64,000 bases of DNA from Pisaster brevispinus (Eukaryota > Echinodermata > Asteroidea > Forcipulatida > Asteriidae): the NCBI GenBank assembly GCA_023634235.1, contig JAMKCF010000019.1, positions 11,053,684 to 11,117,683 of the forward strand, read 5' to 3'. Below, one piece after another: positions 12,544 to 24,297 of the stretch. The notes under the pieces were generated by a model. That model had not been told where the DNA came from. It saw only the letters and a program-made list of their open reading frames with translations, and made no database searches. Both the position numbers and the translations under genes were made by a program. Each line of letters begins with the position of its first letter. Position 1 is the stretch's first letter.

Positions 12544-12882
12544 ATTTGCGAGTTAGATTTGAATAATGTCTGGCACAATGACTTGCTAAGTCACAAGTTC
12601 AGGCTTATTTTTATTTGAATTCCCCAGACTAAAGAGACATTTGCTATGTCACATGATTCAGGGCAAGCTTTTGCTAAATACATATGAAACAAACACACAA
12701 TTCTGAATGAATTTGATGGCTTAAAAGTACAAGGGTTTGCTAATCTAGATGTGGTATACAAAAGCTTGCTCAAAACCATTTGACACAACAACTGTCTCCT
12801 ATAGTCTGAGGAATTCGAAATTTAAGTGGTAGCTTGTGACTGAGCGAGTCTCTGCAGACTTTATTCAAATCTAGTTTGCAAA
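12544..12882. mobile_element. MITE with long imperfect terminal inverted repeats
   Basis: The left end TTTGCGAGTTAGATTTGAAT pairs with the minus-strand right end TTTGCAAACTAGATTTGAAT. Inverse similarity continues inward through tgacttgctaagtcacaa and gaattccccagacta, for arms of about 80-90 bases. A 5'-truncated second copy lies at 36.84-37.15 kb. Confidence 0.75.
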
Positions 12883-13948
12883 TATCTTACTACCGTCTAA
12901 TGACCAAGAAGCAGCTCAATGACAGCTCAAATGAGTAGCGATCGAACACTTCAGATCAGTTTTTACAATCTCAATAGTTATATACTGAAGAAGAATCATT
13001 GATCATTTCGGCCATGCACAATGGACGTCCAATGCTTTATCTGTGAGTCTCCTTATTTTATTGTATCCTGTCTGCCAGTAATCTTAAGCTTTTCCGAGAT
13101 AACACTTTCTAATGAATAAATAACAAATTGATCCATCAAAGGCGGTTACAAAAGACTTTCAGTTGCATTACCTCTGAAAATCTTTAATCTTCTCAGATCT
13201 TCCTACGAACACAATACAACCTCTAATTAATCAACTTTGTTTTGTCCATGCAGATATAAACCTAATGTAAAAAGAAAATCGAGAAATTGACTGAAGTTGT
13301 GTTGCATTGTGTATGTTTTCAACTGTGTAAAGTTGAATTTCTGTGGGATTGATGATCTTGTACCCAAGGTTAACCCTAGGACCTAGCCTCTGGAAACCAG
13401 TTCAAACACCTCAAGCTCAAACACGCTGCGACGACGTACATGTACATGTTATGTTTCAGAGTTGTGCTGTTTCACAGGGAATTCGCACTTGTTTTTGTTC
13501 CATGCTTTCATTCACACCTATCTGCAAAGTGAATTACTTTTGAGGAAAATCTTTTTCCAGTATTGCAAATATGTCAACCAATTTGCCACACTCTGAGTTA
13601 TGAACCCAACATGAATCTCCATCTGGCTACTGCTGAATTGTCGAGAAGTTCTCTTGGGAAATCAGAGCAACAGCACATGCTATGTCAGCACAAACTTCAA
13701 GTCCGTGGATGCCACATCCATTAGGTTGCAGCTGTGGGAATGCACTGTATGATTTTTATGCAGGAGTTCTGATAAAAAGTTTCCTGTTTTCTGCTGATTT
13801 CATTTTCCAAAGATCATTCGTGTTTGATTTTTAAAGAGTGAATTTCACAGTGTTAAAATGTCTGATGTAAACCTGTAATTTAAGCCAGTGTTTGTGGAGA
13901 AAGTTGCTAAGATGCAGTACTATACCATTTTCCCAATGTATGGCTGGT

Positions 13949-14460
13949 GTATACCCATTATTTCAGGTGGATATCCCAAGTGTCTTATGTAGTGTATGCC
14001 CAGTGTTTATCCAGTGTAAACACAGTGTCTTATCCAGTGTATTCATTATGTTGTATGCTGTGTATCTCCAGTTTCTTATCCAGTGTAAGCCTACCCAGTG
14101 TTGTATGTGGTAGGTTCCCAGTTTCTTATCCAGTGTATACTCAGTGTCTTAGCTAGTGTATACTCAGAGTATACCCAGTGTTTTATTAAGTGTATACCCT
14201 GAGTGTAACCAGGTATACCCATCTACTTCTACTTCTAGTTTGTGGCTCGGCAGGGTCCATAACTTAGGACATAAACACCAAGGAGGACACAAGTGCCGGG
14301 ACCGAGATTCAAACCAGATTCTAACCCACATTGTTTGGACTCAGACACCACAACTTGAATTTGGTGTGCTAGACGGCTTGGCCATGATACGCCACAGCGT
14401 ATACCCAGTGTATACCCAGTGTTTTTATCCAGTGTATACCCAAAGTTTCTACTTGTACAC
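13949..14460 (+). repeat. Degenerate minisatellite (ccagtgtatac units), split by a SINE
   Basis: Many copies of a motif like tatcccagtgtatacccagtgtctta occur at 13949-14222 and again at 14396-14450. A minus-strand SINE lies between them. Long open frames here are the repeat read through. Confidence 0.8.
14228..14395 (-). mobile_element. tRNA(Leu/Ser)-like SINE head inserted in minisatellite
   Basis: On the minus strand: gtggcgtatcatggccaagc, variable-arm-like segment, B-box-like GTTTGAATCTCGG, then cacttgtgtcctcc. Minisatellite units resume directly on both sides. Confidence 0.7.
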
Positions 14461-15696
14461 CTGCAATGCTTTCGAGGGTATAGAACACATACACTACATC
14501 AGATCAGTACTAAGGTTCCTATTACAATTTGTGAGTTCCATAGAAGTGTTTTATACATATTCAAGTGACTGGTAAATTAAGTTATTGGAGGGAAATGCAT
14601 CTTCCCCAAAACTATTTGTTTGGCAAAGATAAACATGAATTTAGTTAGGAAAACATCTATTTCTTGTGTTTGGTTTAGCCTATTTTTTCTGATTTTAGAT
14701 AACGGTTTGTTTTATTATTACAAAAATATGAAATTGCAAACAAGGACCTTTTTTTAGCACTGAGCTGAGGATTAGTCAGGGACAAGGATTACAGATGCAG
14801 GTGCATGCTAAGTACATACTCTAGGTTCGGGTTCCACTGTAATTGAAATAAAGAACTTTGTTTAGAAAGAGAATGCACTATTGTTTAGTAAACAGGATCT
14901 CTCATCTTGTTCGTGTCAACCTTCATAATGTCAAGTAGACTATTTCATTAAGGGAAACCCAAATGATAACCTGACCTCTGATAACCTCTCAGCTTCACCC
15001 CTCAGGGCTTAATTCATGCCATTATCACTCAAGCCAATCCCCCACTTTACAGAAGGATTCATTATTCATGTGGTTTTGTGCCTCCGTTATATTCATTTAT
15101 CCCTGCTTCACAACTCCCTTGGTTTCCTTTATCATGTCACCCAGCCTCTGTTAGCTATGGGTTGGTACCTTTGTACCTCACAGCATAATTGCATTGGAGA
15201 TTAACCCAGATACAATGGAGTAATAATAGTTCAAAGCAGGGGACCAATACAAGCTGAGGAGGCCAGTCCAATAAGAACTCTCCCAGTAACTGCTAAGATG
15301 CTCTGTTTGCTCTCATTGATGAAGCTCTTTGAAGACCAAGAAGAAGACTGGGAGCTTGTATTGCACCTTGGGTGGTTTTGAAGTGGCGTAGTGTGAGGAT
15401 AGTGTGGACGTAGTGTTGTGTGTATTGACAATTAAGATGATCAGGATGGACTCTTACCACCATGGATTCAAAATACAATAGAGGAACAAAGGCCTTTTGA
15501 TGATGCACATAGTCAGTGGGTTACTCTGATCTATTGTCATTATTCTATGACTTAATAATCACTCTATTTGAGTTCAACCAATGATTTTTTAGGATATTCC
15601 CAAACTTTAACATTAAAGTTTCATACAAACTAGTTATTTAGTACCTACACTTTAATCAGTAGGTTTCATTTTTCTTTCATTTCACACTTCACAACT
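14461..15696. other. Gene-free stretch
   Basis: No exon, RNA gene or repeat recognised. Confidence 0.45.
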
Positions 15697-15975
15697 TGCC
15701 ACTCAGTTTGGCATAGTGGTTTCTTCCCTGTCTCTAACCTCTGTGGACCCCGGTTCAAATCCTTGACCAGCAGAGCCTTGCATGTGGATTGGGTTTTCAG
15801 ACCCTACACGATTATGTGGGTTTTCCCTGTTTGAGGTTTTCCTTTACGCATCCAAAACTGAGATTTCTTTAACATTTTCTCTACAGGTATCTTTAGGCCT
15901 CATGGTCACAGCGTCAGGCACTTTTGGGGTTCCTTGGTTTCATTACCAGAAAGATATCATAATAATAATACAGTA
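15697..15975 (+). mobile_element. tRNA-derived SINE (ggttggcatagtgg family), full length
   Basis: tttggcatagtggtttcttc (A-box region), CCGGTTCAAATCC (B box), then cttgcatgtggattgggttt, aaactgagatttcttt and tggtttcattaccagaaaga, ending in (AATAAT)n. Same order as the copies at 2.4 (minus), 18.5 and 63.2 kb. Confidence 0.85.
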
Positions 15976-16205
15976 CATATAGTACTGTTTTATAACAATA
16001 TGGAAAAAGCCAGAGGAGCAAAGTATGATCTCATTTACACAGTCAGATGGGAATGCCACAGACAGATGTACAATACATTAAGCAGATCCACTCATGTTCA
16101 GCCAAGTTGCTCCAGTTAGGCAGAGATTATTGGGAGCAATCTTGGTCTTTAAGTTGAAGACCAGATTGCTCCCAGTTGGGCTTCAACCTTATCTCGTCTA
16201 TTCAG

Positions 16206-16433
16206 CAGCGGCGTAACTAACGTAACTTTTTAGGGGGAACAAGGAGGGGCACCATTTTTTTCTTGGGGGGGGGCACTGCTGGCAAATCACTTATAGATTC
16301 CATTTGCACTTTAAAAAAAACTGTGATCTTGATCTACGAAATGGCGGGTTCCGAATGGTGGGGGGGACCGGGGGGGGGGGCACTGACATCGATTGGGGGG
16401 GGGCACGTGCCCACCACCATAGTTACGCCACTG
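16206..16433. mobile_element. MITE with CAGCGGCGTAACTA ends and G-runs
   Basis: CAGCGGCGTAACTA at the left is the near-perfect inverse of TAGTTACGCCACTG at the right. The interior has several runs of 7-12 G. A related element, ending cagggcgtaac and tatgccagtg, lies near 32.8-33.0 kb, and a one-ended copy near 49.63 kb. The class is perhaps hAT-like; not certain. Confidence 0.7.
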
Positions 16434-16904
16434 ATGTTCAGGTTTCACACAAACTTTTTCAAGTCTTGTTGTCTTTGATTATTGAGTGTCAACATTATGT
16501 GAACAATTTATCTGAACCTCCAAGTCATTACAAGTGATTTGCACCAACTGCACTCCCATTAATAGGAAATATCTTTCAATACCTGTTCAAGCCAATGGAC
16601 TTAGTAAAACTTTTATTTTCTTGTACAAAGAATTTGGCTTCCTGCTCATTGTGTAACATGCCTACTTCTGATTGAAAGATCACGTATTTGATTTAGGATT
16701 TAGCCAAATGCTTCATTGACAGGCACCATCGGAGATTTTCTCTTTCTCAAATATTTGATCAAGTGTGACCCGAGTTGTGCAAAGATTCAGCCATTTCCGT
16801 AATGTAAGAATAGAAAGGTGGCATTCTATATAAAGAGGACATTTAATTTGAAGTTTGTGAACCTCCTGAAAGTTCAAGTAATGAATCACAGAGAAACAAA
16901 CAAA

Positions 16905-17185
16905 GAAAACTTGACTAGAGCGGAATTTGAACCTCTGACCTCCGGATTAATGTGCCGGCACTCTACCAACTGAGCTATCTAGCCCTATTTTGTCAATATC
17001 CTTGTTTGGGATGCTAGTCAGTAGGCACTCAACATGTAACTGCTGTATATAGCCAGGGTTCACACCCAAGTTTGTGATACAACCTGAGAAGGGACAGCTG
17101 AGGGATTACTAAAGGGGAAGCGACTAGTAATATTTAAAATATCAGGTAATAAACCACAAGAGAAACTGACTGGAAACTAACTGAA
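16905..17185 (-). mobile_element. tRNA-derived SINE (tagctcagttggtagag head), minus copy
   Basis: The minus strand reads ggctagatagctcagttgg and tagagtgccggcac, then a B box GGTTCAAATTCC. The acceptor-like ends GGCTAGA and TCTAGTC can pair fully. The anticodon and T stems are mismatched and a SINE body follows (tttctttgtttg; cagtcagtttctcttgtggt), so I call a SINE and not a tRNA gene. Confidence 0.75.
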
Positions 17186-17376
17186 ATTTGTTGAGTTCAA
17201 AAAGGTAGCATCACTAACTTGCAATAAGGAATCTTGACACAAAAAAACTGAACAAACTATTGCACTGCTGACAATTTTGTGTTTAAAAAAATTCATAAAA
17301 GGTCAGTAAAATTGGTGTACAGCATTTTAAGGCAAATGCGTGTTTGTTAAACTCATGTACGATATAATTAATGAGC

Positions 17377-17543
17377 TGGGTCAATTTCAAAAAGCTGTAA
17401 GCAGAATATGGTGTGTAGCAGGGAACCAGTTACAAGCAACATACATTATTATGGTGTTTTAGCTTGTAACCTATTTCTGCTAAGCATCATTTGTATGTGG
17501 TAAGCATTTATTTTGCACTTAACAGCTTTATGAAATTGGGTCC
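17377..17543. mobile_element. MITE (gggtccaatttcataaagc family)
   Basis: Inverted ends: gggtcaatttcaaaaagctg on the left, ggacccaatttcataaagct on the minus strand of the right. A relative is inserted in the SINE at 63.3 kb. Confidence 0.7.
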
Positions 17544-18265
17544 ATATTGGAAATTGGAATCAAAGATTCAAACAAATTTCTCAGAACCAAAAAGTAGTTC
17601 AGGCGAAAATATTACTCATGATAGAGGATGCTTGTGTTTATTACATCCATGTTTATCATGACTTTGAGATGATAAAGTGGCTTTTCTTTTCACTAAAATC
17701 TCCAAAAAATAATCAATTTAAAACTATTTGTTTGATATTAATACCAGATTAAATTCCAGATCCCACAATCAATATTAATTATGACAATTGTTCTTGTATT
17801 TAAACGTCCTAATGTCATCTTACAATGTTTATTTAAGCGGAACAAACTCATCAAAATTCCAACCTTGGAACCCTTACACAGCTCGTTTGTAGTTTGCCGC
17901 ATTTAGTGTGATCATTTATCGTATTGTTTTCCTTCTGTTGGGACAGGTAGAGCTCAGTAACTGTGTATATATTGATATGAAGTGCATAGATCAAGTGGTT
18001 TTAGTGTGTAGTTTTATAGCATTGAATTGGCATGCAGTAGATGGCTATCTTGCAAGAATATTGGTGTGACTGTGGTCGAGTTATTGATTTGATATCTTAG
18101 ATTCAATGGTTTGTGTTTTGTATTTAGTCCAAAGTTCAATTCAATTGGGTCATGGTTGAGAGACATATCTTGTGTTTTTTGTCAATGTGTCGATCGGTCT
18201 ATATTTGGCTTATTTTAACCAACATGACTTCTTTTTTTTGGGGGGGGGGGTGGAAATATTTACCA

Positions 18266-18840
18266 GCACTGTCTGGTCGGCTCAGGGGTTTGTTTCTCTG
18301 CCTTTCACCGCTGTGGTGCTGGGTTTGAATCCCAGACAAGAGCCTTTCAGTGAACATTCACATCAGTCCCGATTTGTCTTTAACTTGTTGTGTGTCCATA
18401 CAGTACTACAATATTGCATGGTCAGGTTGGCTGAATGGTTTCTTGCCCTGCCTTTCATCTCTGTGGTCCTGGGTTTGAACTCCCACCTTGAATCCAACCC
18501 CATTCGTTTTTAACTTGTTGTTAGTTGTGTCCATACAGTGCTACAATTGCACTGTCTGGTTGGCGTAGTGTTTTCTTGCCCTGTCTTTCACCTCTGTGGT
18601 CCTCAGTTTGAATCCTACCTTGGAATGGAGCCTCACATAGTGATCAGGTTGTGTTATCAGTCCTAATCTGCCTGGGTTTTCCCTAGTTAAGTTTTTCCTT
18701 CCACATCTAAAACTGAGCATCCTAAATATTCATATGTACACAGTTATCTCCAGACCTAAGGGTTATATTTTTAAAATATCGTTTGGGGTCCCTTTGTTTT
18801 CATTACCAAACAAAAATTCAAATGATAAAAATAATAATAA
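18266..18840 (+). mobile_element. SINE with tandemly triplicated tRNA-like head
   Basis: Three heads start near 18269, 18417 and 18549. Each has a ggt(c/t)ggc A-box region, ctttcacc/atctctgtggt and a B box (GGGTTTGAATCCC, GGGTTTGAACTCC, CAGTTTGAATCC). The first two are each followed by the same linker (ttaacttgttg...tgtccatacagt.ctacaat). Only the third carries the full body and an (AATAAT)n-like end. Confidence 0.8.
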
Positions 18841-18904
18841 TAGGAAGTCAAACCATTCAGATCATGTTAATGTTGAGGAGGATTTCAAGAGCATGGCAAC
18901 ATAT

Positions 18905-19285
18905 ACAATAATAACATACAGTTCTTATACAGCGCTTTATCACACCCATCTGGCCAGTCTCAAAGCGCTCATTATTTTTACGACATGTATGCTGAGTTAG
19001 GTATGAGTTATGAGACCCATTTATATAGCGCCTTGTAAGGGTTTACAAGGTGATTGGGTGCAATCTGCAGCCAAGAATGCCAGAAACACTAAGAGGAACC
19101 GGTTCTCTTAATGAGTGTACTTGGTTCACAACACTTGGGACCTATGGCTTTATGTCTCATCTGAAGGACAAAGCAGCTATTGTTACTTGCTGAAGTGTCA
19201 TGACCGAGACCTGAACCCACACTCTGACAAACCAGAACTTGAGTCTGGTGCTTTGAGACTGCTTGGTCATGACACTCTTATATGG
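18905..19285 (-). mobile_element. Full-length tRNA(Leu/Ser)-like SINE, minus copy
   Basis: On the minus strand: gtgtcatgaccaagcagtct, B-box-like GGTTCAGGTCTC, tgctttgtccttcagatgag, cataaagccataggt, gcgctatataaatgggtctc and an ATT-rich 3' end. Same layout as the 1.24 and 30.97 kb copies. Confidence 0.8.
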
Positions 19286-19289
19286 TTTA

Positions 19290-22200
19290 TTGTGTCGAGT
19301 CTAAATAGAGTTGTTTTAGGGTTAACAGTGGTGGGGCAAAGGGTGCATAAGAGACCCACAGCTGATGAACTACTAGTTATGGAACCAAATATTGTTGGAA
19401 GTGACTGTATTTCAAGTTTGTTTTGGTTTGGTTTAACTTAATACTACTTGGACAGAAGTTAAATGCCCTCAATGATAAAAACAAATCCCTGAGAAATAAG
19501 TTCTGTAATTCTTTGTCTGTCTGTATTTTAACATGAAATCATACATCAAAGCCATCTATTAATTGGATTTAAAAATAGTTTTTATGGGCTAATTCAATTT
19601 ACAAAATAATTTCCACAAATATCCTCTTCAGATGTTCATCGGAATGGCCCCTGACTTCTAAGTCCCTGAATTGTAGATTTATTAAGAAAGTAATAAACAC
19701 TGAACTTTGCCTCACCCTCCGACAACCAAAACATCCAAAGGTTTGACTTTGACCACCTATTAACCTTTAACCTGAAACCGTAACTGGTTCTTTTGAGTTT
19801 ACCGTGTTATCAGCCACTGTATCGCACCGCCATCTGTGCTGGTAGTTTGTGGGTTTGAGAATCTGATCAGACAGCCCACAATGAACTACGGGTTGAGGAT
19901 AGATAAATGTTAATCGTCTACTCCTAAACAGTGGGTCCATGGGTTTAGTTGGTTTTATATTCAACTGGAAATCATTGTTGACAACTACTAAAAACCACAA
20001 GTACCAAAAAAAACCAACAGATTGTTCCTCAGTCTAAAAGTTCACCATCGGAACTTTTTTTTTGAAAAGAGCTTTTTTTCCTCATGTTTTGTCCTGCTCG
20101 GAAGTTTAATCACTTTTTAGATGCAGTGAAAGGAAGCCAAATAATGGGATGTCATTACTTCTGTATACTGCCGTTTGTTGAGCCCTAACCAGCCGTTCTG
20201 AAGTGTAGACATAGCACTTTATATGAATTTTCAATTGGTTTGATATGAATGGTGTATTTAGCCCAATTCCATTTCATTGTTTGCCAACTCCAAACGGAAA
20301 TTGATTTTCAAAAGGGTCATATTTTACTCATTTTCTATTAATTGTTCGTGCAAGGTCGCATGAATTGAGATTGTGATCTCATTTTTTTTCTCTGAAAGAG
20401 TACTTTGTGAAAGACCTTCTAAATAATAGCTGTAGTTCCAGTCAAGGTTTGAAAATTGTTGTACAAAGAATAAATGGTTTTGAAAACTTCTGAATTGCCC
20501 TGTATAAATTTGTGACAATTTGTATTTCTGTTCTATCCAATTGTTTGAAATATTGTTTATGTCTTCAACAATCAGCATTTATCAATCATCACAACTCTCC
20601 TGAAACTTCTTTGAAGGAAACCGTTGAAAATTATTTCAATGTGTCAGGTGGATTGATGTGAAGATTAAGAATGGGTCACTTAACCAAAATCTTCCAACTT
20701 CCTTCAACCGTGACAACCAAACAGTCCATCATCTCCTACCAATGACCTCTTGTCCTTCTCACCTTTGGACAGACCCCTAAAGACACACTAAAAAAAACCA
20801 CAAAAAGATCTGAAAAAAAGAGGGTCAATTTCTCCAATCTTGATTCTGTTCAATAACTCCAACAATAGCAAGGGAGGCAAGGGGAGGGCATACATCGGAT
20901 TCAATGCAGGCCCAGCTTGTTTTGAATCTTTGATGTCCCGCAATTCTAGAGAAAGTTCGGAGGGGGAAAATATTGTCTACAAGGGTCAGGGCTGGCTTGA
21001 CCTAATTGTTGCTGTGTTGACAATCTGTAACTGATATCAACAGACCATTGTGCTCTGATTTCTGAAGGAATGTCTTTGATTTCAGTCAATTTATTGAAAG
21101 AATCCAAAATTCCGTTTAGCAATATCCTAATCTGTGACCTGCAGCCATATTGTTGGAACTGCTATTGGTAGAAAAATTTGCTAAGCAAAGAAACAAATTG
21201 CTTTAAGAAAACAGGTTACCAGTCAATTTCAAAAGATCATGTGATGTGTGTTTGTAACCGGCACTTAATTTTTTGCTTAGCATCTTCATTCTCCAGTGAG
21301 GAACTCTGTGAAATCGGTCTCGGGTGATTATTGTAAGGTCATGACACTTAGTAGAGGAACAAGAAATGCATGCAATTACAGCTAAACACAGCACTATACA
21401 TTGAAATGGAACCCAGCCACACGCTCAGCCATCAGGCACTCTTACAGTACTGTGCATGATCCTGCATATTGAATTCTCCAAATGAATGTTGTTAGTATTT
21501 TATGTGGGTTCAGCGTATTGAGTCACTACAGAAAAAACAATCTGTGGTGTAGAGTCAGACAGATGACTGCAAAATGTCAAATAAGACAAAGAGGTTTAGG
21601 TAAAGTAAACTTTCTCAAGGGTTTTGGGAAGAAGCGGATCACCTTAAGGAAGAGGAATCTTGTATGGATGAACACGAAACCTTCCCCAGGTGTGTTCTAA
21701 GCTTGGCATTCCAACATATTTTGTTTTGGCCTTTTAAACCATCTTAACTTAATAAGACTTCAAGTTACATCATCAACTATTTAAACAGTAACTATGATGC
21801 AAGAGCAGTACTCAAGGATGGGACTGTAAAAATTTTACCATGCTGAGGAATGTCAAGCTGATACCGTGGGTTGTTAATAGCAAATATTATTCCAAATAAA
21901 GAAATAAACTACGTCAGAGAGTTAGAGCGTTACAGCCACCAACGCAATAACCTGTGCTATTTTAAGAGCTTTATAACTTGGAAATATTTTGAGTTGTTAT
22001 TTAATTAGGTTTTGTGATAATCGTGCCACCTCCTACCCTTCACTGGGTGTTTTCACGGATTGTTTGCAGAGCTACAAAGTTTTGTTTTAGCAATCAAACC
22101 CTGCCAGTAGAAGTATTTGCCATCCACTGATCTGGAGTTATCAGATTAAAGTGTGATCTGTTTGTTTAGCTTTGAAACAAATAAAGTGGGTGGGCCATCC

Positions 22201-24104
22201 TGATCAACAGGAACTTTGTAATCACGCATGACTTATAGTTGAAGCACATTTATGGTGATGGCTTAAACTTTCCTCATCTTCTTATACAAATATTCTGATA
22301 TCAGTGAAATTTGTGCAGTCACCTTGATGACTTTTTGAAATTTTCGCCTTCTTTGTCCCGTGGATTTATTCTAATCAACAAAATTAAAGTGCAATAACAA
22401 TAAGGCTACGGCTGATTAATATTTGGTCAGCTTGTAGAATCTATTTGGTGAGAAACTAGCCTGAGTATAGAAACCAATTGTCTAATTAAGTTTGATCAGA
22501 CCCAGTGCAATGACCTCAGTCAAAATAACAGCAAATCTGTGATATTTGTTGTTTCCTCAACCCAGTGCAGTCATGCAAATTAACATGCTTACCCAAAGCA
22601 GAAACTTCCAGCCCCTAGGCCTACCGACAATTTTTACCTATTTTTCTTCCCCGAAGGTGTTAGGAAATTTGTTTTATGAAGCTTTGCCAATTTCCCGTGC
22701 TTTTGTGCAAGGTGACCCAACAAGGGATTAGTATCGCGGCAGCCTTTACATCAGCTGTTTCCGCCGCTATTCTTTGAAAGAACAATCAGTGTGACTTGTC
22801 AGTACAAATGCCCAATAAGTAAGGGTGGGGTTTTTTACAATCTTGCATTTAGTGAGTTAGCTGTTTGAAATCTGACTTCATATCCGGTCAGTTTGGTTTT
22901 TTTTAAACAAGATTCCTTCCTAAGCTTCAACTTAATATTTTACTTGTTTGATGATGTGAGCTGTAGTTTGTTTTGTTGTCAAAAAGCCATCATAAATCTA
23001 ATAGTTATTGATTACTTTTTTCTGAAATAAGTTCTGTCAATTGACTAAGTTGGTCGGGAATGTGATTTTTCATTGACCTCTCCTGGTCCTCAGATTTTCT
23101 TGAAAGAGATGAACTTGCCAACGCACAGATGAAAGATTCAGCTGTTGTTATGATCAAACCTGTGGATTTCTATTAGTGGTGATGAAGAGAGTCCATAAAC
23201 CTCATTCTATTTCCTTAGGGGCTTCATCTCCAGACCAAGAGGATATTGTTATCTAGTTTTCAGGATTTGTTTATTTTGTACCAACTCACCCCGATCGGTG
23301 TTAAACTAGATATTCAAATACAAAATAAAGCATAAAACTGTCACAAGAATACTAAATTACCTCATAAACAGTTTTCATTGTGTGACTTGAATGCTTTGGA
23401 AGGCAGTTGTCACCGCACACCGTAATATTTATACTCCATCGTGCAATACCTGGATAAGAACACATTGTGACATTTGAAGCTCATGTTTTGCAATATCAAT
23501 GTGATGCAATGTCATCACCACTGCATCATCACCATCAGTAGTTAACGTCATGTTTTCATTACACCATAGAAACAATCTCACCGCTTATCTTTATGAAGCT
23601 GTTGTGACATACTATCCCAGCCATGCTCATCTTTTATCAGATAGTCAAAGCGAAGAAGAGGTAGCTCCAGAACAATGTATGACGTTGCAAATTCCTTAAC
23701 TAGACTGTTGGGGAGCAAATAGAAATTGAGATTGAGCTTCAGATATCCACTCTCAGTCAATGCAAAACACTGAGTGGACAAATGGAAAAATGGAAAACGA
23801 CCATTGATGCTTTGAAGATACGAAAAGAAGAAGAACTCTCAGTCATTTGTGTGATGCAAGTGATCTTTATGAAGGGATTGAATAGATAATGATACAAGAA
23901 AGCATCATTTAAGTTGTTTGTTGGTTCTGTTGGTAACCTATATAACTTAACTATCAAAGGTGGCATCTATGCTGTGGTTTATCTCAGTGTAGTAGTGGCT
24001 AATTAGGAGTGTTATCTGAGTCCTTCATTTTGAGGAAAAAACAATGAGAGCTAGAAACTGCTCTACTTTGTTGAGAAGAACTCTTTTCTCTTTGCACTTC
24101 TCAA
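19290..24104. other. Gene-free stretch
   Basis: No coding exon or RNA gene could be supported. Open frames are short and lack family signatures. Confidence 0.45.
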
Positions 24105-24297
24105 GCTATTCACACTTCCTGCTCTCTTCACTCCTGCACTCATCACACTACTCACACCCATGCACACTCCCCACACTTCCTGCACTCCCCACACTTCCTG
24201 CACTCCTCACACTTACTGCACTCCTCACACTTCTTCACTAATCACACTCCTGCATTTCTCACACTACTCACACTCATCACACTCATCACAGCTCTCC
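24105..24297 (+). repeat. Minisatellite, cactcctcacacttcctg units
   Basis: About 15-16-base units such as ctgcactcctcacactt repeat imperfectly roughly a dozen times, giving Thr/His/Leu-rich artefact frames. Confidence 0.85.

Noticed and set aside
14156..14575. 139-codon open frame
   Set aside because: Composed of minisatellite units and an antisense SINE; the repeated YPVYTQ pattern is an artefact.
16909..16985. Possible functional tRNA gene on the minus strand
   Set aside because: Acceptor ends pair, but the T stem and one anticodon-stem pair do not, and a SINE body shared with 34.8 kb follows.
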